A stretch of DNA of 15,342 nt from NCBI GenBank assembly GCA_900770325.1, contig CAAGKE010000014.1, forward strand, positions 1-15,342, in the 5' to 3' direction. Both the position numbers and the translations under genes were made by a program. Under the pieces are notes generated by a model. It ran no database searches and was not told where the DNA came from. It saw only the letters and a program-made list of their open reading frames with translations. Each line of letters begins with the position of its first letter. Positions within the stretch are counted from its first letter, which is position 1. The DNA comes from Lachnospiraceae bacterium. GTDB taxonomy: Bacteria; Bacillota; Clostridia; Lachnospirales; Lachnospiraceae. This document shows positions 14,613-15,342 of this stretch, one piece after another.

Positions 14613-14660
14613 AACAGGCGTGAAACGTTACGATTTGGTACGTTTCACGCCTGTTCTTTT
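14613..14660 (+). terminator. Strong rho-independent terminator after the DUF5107/TPR gene
   Basis: AACAGGCGTGAAACGT pairs perfectly (16 bp) with ACGTTTCACGCCTGTT (14613-14628 with 14640-14655) across an 11-base loop, followed by CTTTTCT. The A-run before it would let it act from the other side as well. It probably ends the DUF5107/TPR transcript after passing repeat C. Confidence 0.75.
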
Positions 14661-14685
14661 CTCTGAAAAAGGAGGAATATAAAAT

Positions 14686-14721
14686 ATGTACGTACAAATT
14701 GGGCGCGCGCACGGAAGATAA
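14686..14721 (+). CDS. Possible 11-codon leader or relic ORF
   Basis: AAAAAGGAGGA at 14666-14676 is a near-perfect ribosome binding site nine bases before an ATG that opens MYVQIGRAHGR and then stops. The ATG is part of the palindrome TGTACGTACA (14687-14696), followed by a short GC-rich patch in A/T-rich DNA. It lies upstream of the ChvE promoter, so it is not a leader for that transcript unless an earlier promoter exists. It could be the truncated start of a lost gene. Confidence 0.25.
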   Translation: MYVQIGRAHGR

Positions 14722-14767
14722 AATGACCAAAAAATAAGAGAAGATTAAAAAAAACTTAATATTATGC

Positions 14768-14796
14768 TTGACAAAGGCTTTTGATGGCTATAAAAT
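14768..14796 (+). promoter_or_regulatory. Sigma-A promoter of the ChvE-like gene
   Basis: TTGACA at 14768-14773 is a perfect -35. TAAAAT at 14791-14796 follows after 17 bases, or TATAAA at 14789-14794 after 15. The predicted start near 14803 gives an A-rich 5' leader of about 160 bases before the ChvE-like gene. Confidence 0.7.
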
Positions 14797-14827
14797 ACAT
14801 ATGAAAGCTGAACAAAAAAGAAAAAAC

Positions 14828-14841
14828 ATATTGTGCAATAT
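14828..14841. promoter_or_regulatory. Palindrome downstream of the ChvE promoter, possible operator
   Basis: ATATTG-TG-CAATAT is a perfect inverted repeat of 6-bp arms about 25 bases after the predicted transcription start. Its position suits a repressor site, but no binding protein can be named. Confidence 0.3.
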
Positions 14842-14962
14842 ACACAAAAACCAGAAAAACAATTTGTTAAAAATTTTTTTGTTCAAGAAATTGTACAAGT
14901 TCCGAGCGCAAAAAGAATTTGTACGGACAACAACAAAACATATTTAAAAGGAGGAATTTCAT

Positions 14963-15342
14963 ATGAACAAGAAATTAATCGGAGTTGCTGCTGTGGCTGC
15001 ACTGGCTTCCATGACCCTTGGTACTGCTGCATTTGCAGAAGGCGAGACCGTTGGTATTCTGATGCCCACCCAGTCTTCTGAGCGTTGGATCAACGATGGT
15101 GCAAACATGAAGGCACAGCTGGAAGAAAAAGGCTACAATGTAGAACTGCAGTACGCTGAGGATGATACCGCTATGCAGGTTTCCCAGCTGGAAAACTACG
15201 TAGGTAAAGGCGTTGACTGTCTGGTTATCGCAGCAATCGACTCCGGCGTTCTGGTAAATGCTGAGGCTCAGGCAAAAGAAGCCGGCATCCCCATCATCGC
15301 ATATGACCGTCTGCTGATGGATACCGATGCTGTTTCCTACTA
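14963..15342 (+). CDS. chvE: ChvE-like multiple-sugar-binding protein (partial, runs off the window)
   Basis: This is the first 126 residues of a sugar ABC importer binding protein. Residues 1-25 form a signal peptide ending AFA|EG; there is no lipobox Cys, which is unusual for a Gram-positive binding protein. The mature part strongly recalls Agrobacterium ChvE: VGILMPTQSSERWINDG (30-46), LQYAEDDTAMQVSQLENYV, VLVIAAIDS-like CLVIAAIDSG, and IPIIAYDRLLMDTDAVSY. ChvE-class proteins bind xylose, glucose, galactose, arabinose and similar sugars, and normally precede an ATPase and a permease (gguA, gguB), which would lie to the right. AAAAGGAGGA at 14946-14955 fixes the start. It has its own promoter and is separated from the DUF5107 gene by a terminator. 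Confidence 0.88.
   Translation, partial: MNKKLIGVAAVAALASMTLGTAAFAEGETVGILMPTQSSERWINDGANMKAQLEEKGYNVELQYAEDDTAMQVSQLENYVGKGVDCLVIAAIDSGVLVNAEAQAKEAGIPIIAYDRLLMDTDAVSY

Noticed and set aside
1..15342. CRISPR arrays, tRNA or rRNA genes
   Set aside because: The repeats found are dispersed and palindromic, not regularly spaced direct repeats. No cloverleaf or rRNA-like sequence was noticed, though a covariance search was not possible.

Overview
The window looks like chromosomal DNA of a gut-type Clostridia, most likely Lachnospiraceae. The evidence is near-universal AGGAGG-type ribosome binding sites, sigma-A promoters (TTGTCA-17-TATAAT), a lipoprotein signal, medium GC content and protein families typical of that group. 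This placement is inference from style; there is no rRNA or other phylogenetic marker here.

Layout. (1) Bases 1-77 look like the 3' end (domains V and VI) of a group II intron whose body lies to the left. It abuts a palindrome-rich dispersed repeat (copy A, 84-300). (2) A strong extended -10 promoter drives a two-gene operon: a calcineurin-like phosphoesterase fused to a rubrerythrin (423-1691), and an MBL/beta-CASP nuclease (1752-3362). An inverted repeat copy (B) follows. (3) A transglutaminase-like lipoprotein (3489-4667) converges on a galM-type aldose 1-epimerase (5881-4679). The last codons and stop of the epimerase are built from a third partial copy (D) of the repeat. (4) Divergent from galM is an ABC importer operon, araG-araH-araF type (6282-10066), with an array of strong hairpins between permease and binding protein. 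(5) A bidirectional terminator separates araF from a convergent AraC-family regulator (11057-10194). (6) Divergent from the regulator, across a 131-bp spacer with back-to-back TATACT boxes, is a 1098-residue cytosolic protein with an N-terminal DUF5107/mutarotase-like region and a C-terminal TPR array (11189-14485). (7) Repeat copy C, a terminator, a possible 11-codon ORF and a good promoter lead to the start of a ChvE-like sugar-binding protein that runs off the window (14963 onward).

How the genes may work together. AraF would capture a monosaccharide outside the membrane, AraH and AraG would import it, and the epimerase would equilibrate its anomers. The AraC-type protein is placed to sense it and to control both the transporter and the DUF5107/TPR protein. 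The DUF5107/TPR protein is the least understood member and the best candidate for new biochemistry: a cytosolic carbohydrate-binding or carbohydrate-active protein linked to sugar import. The second ChvE-type binding protein suggests that a further sugar transporter follows to the right. No arabinose catabolic enzymes (araA, araB, araD) are present, so the substrate remains open.
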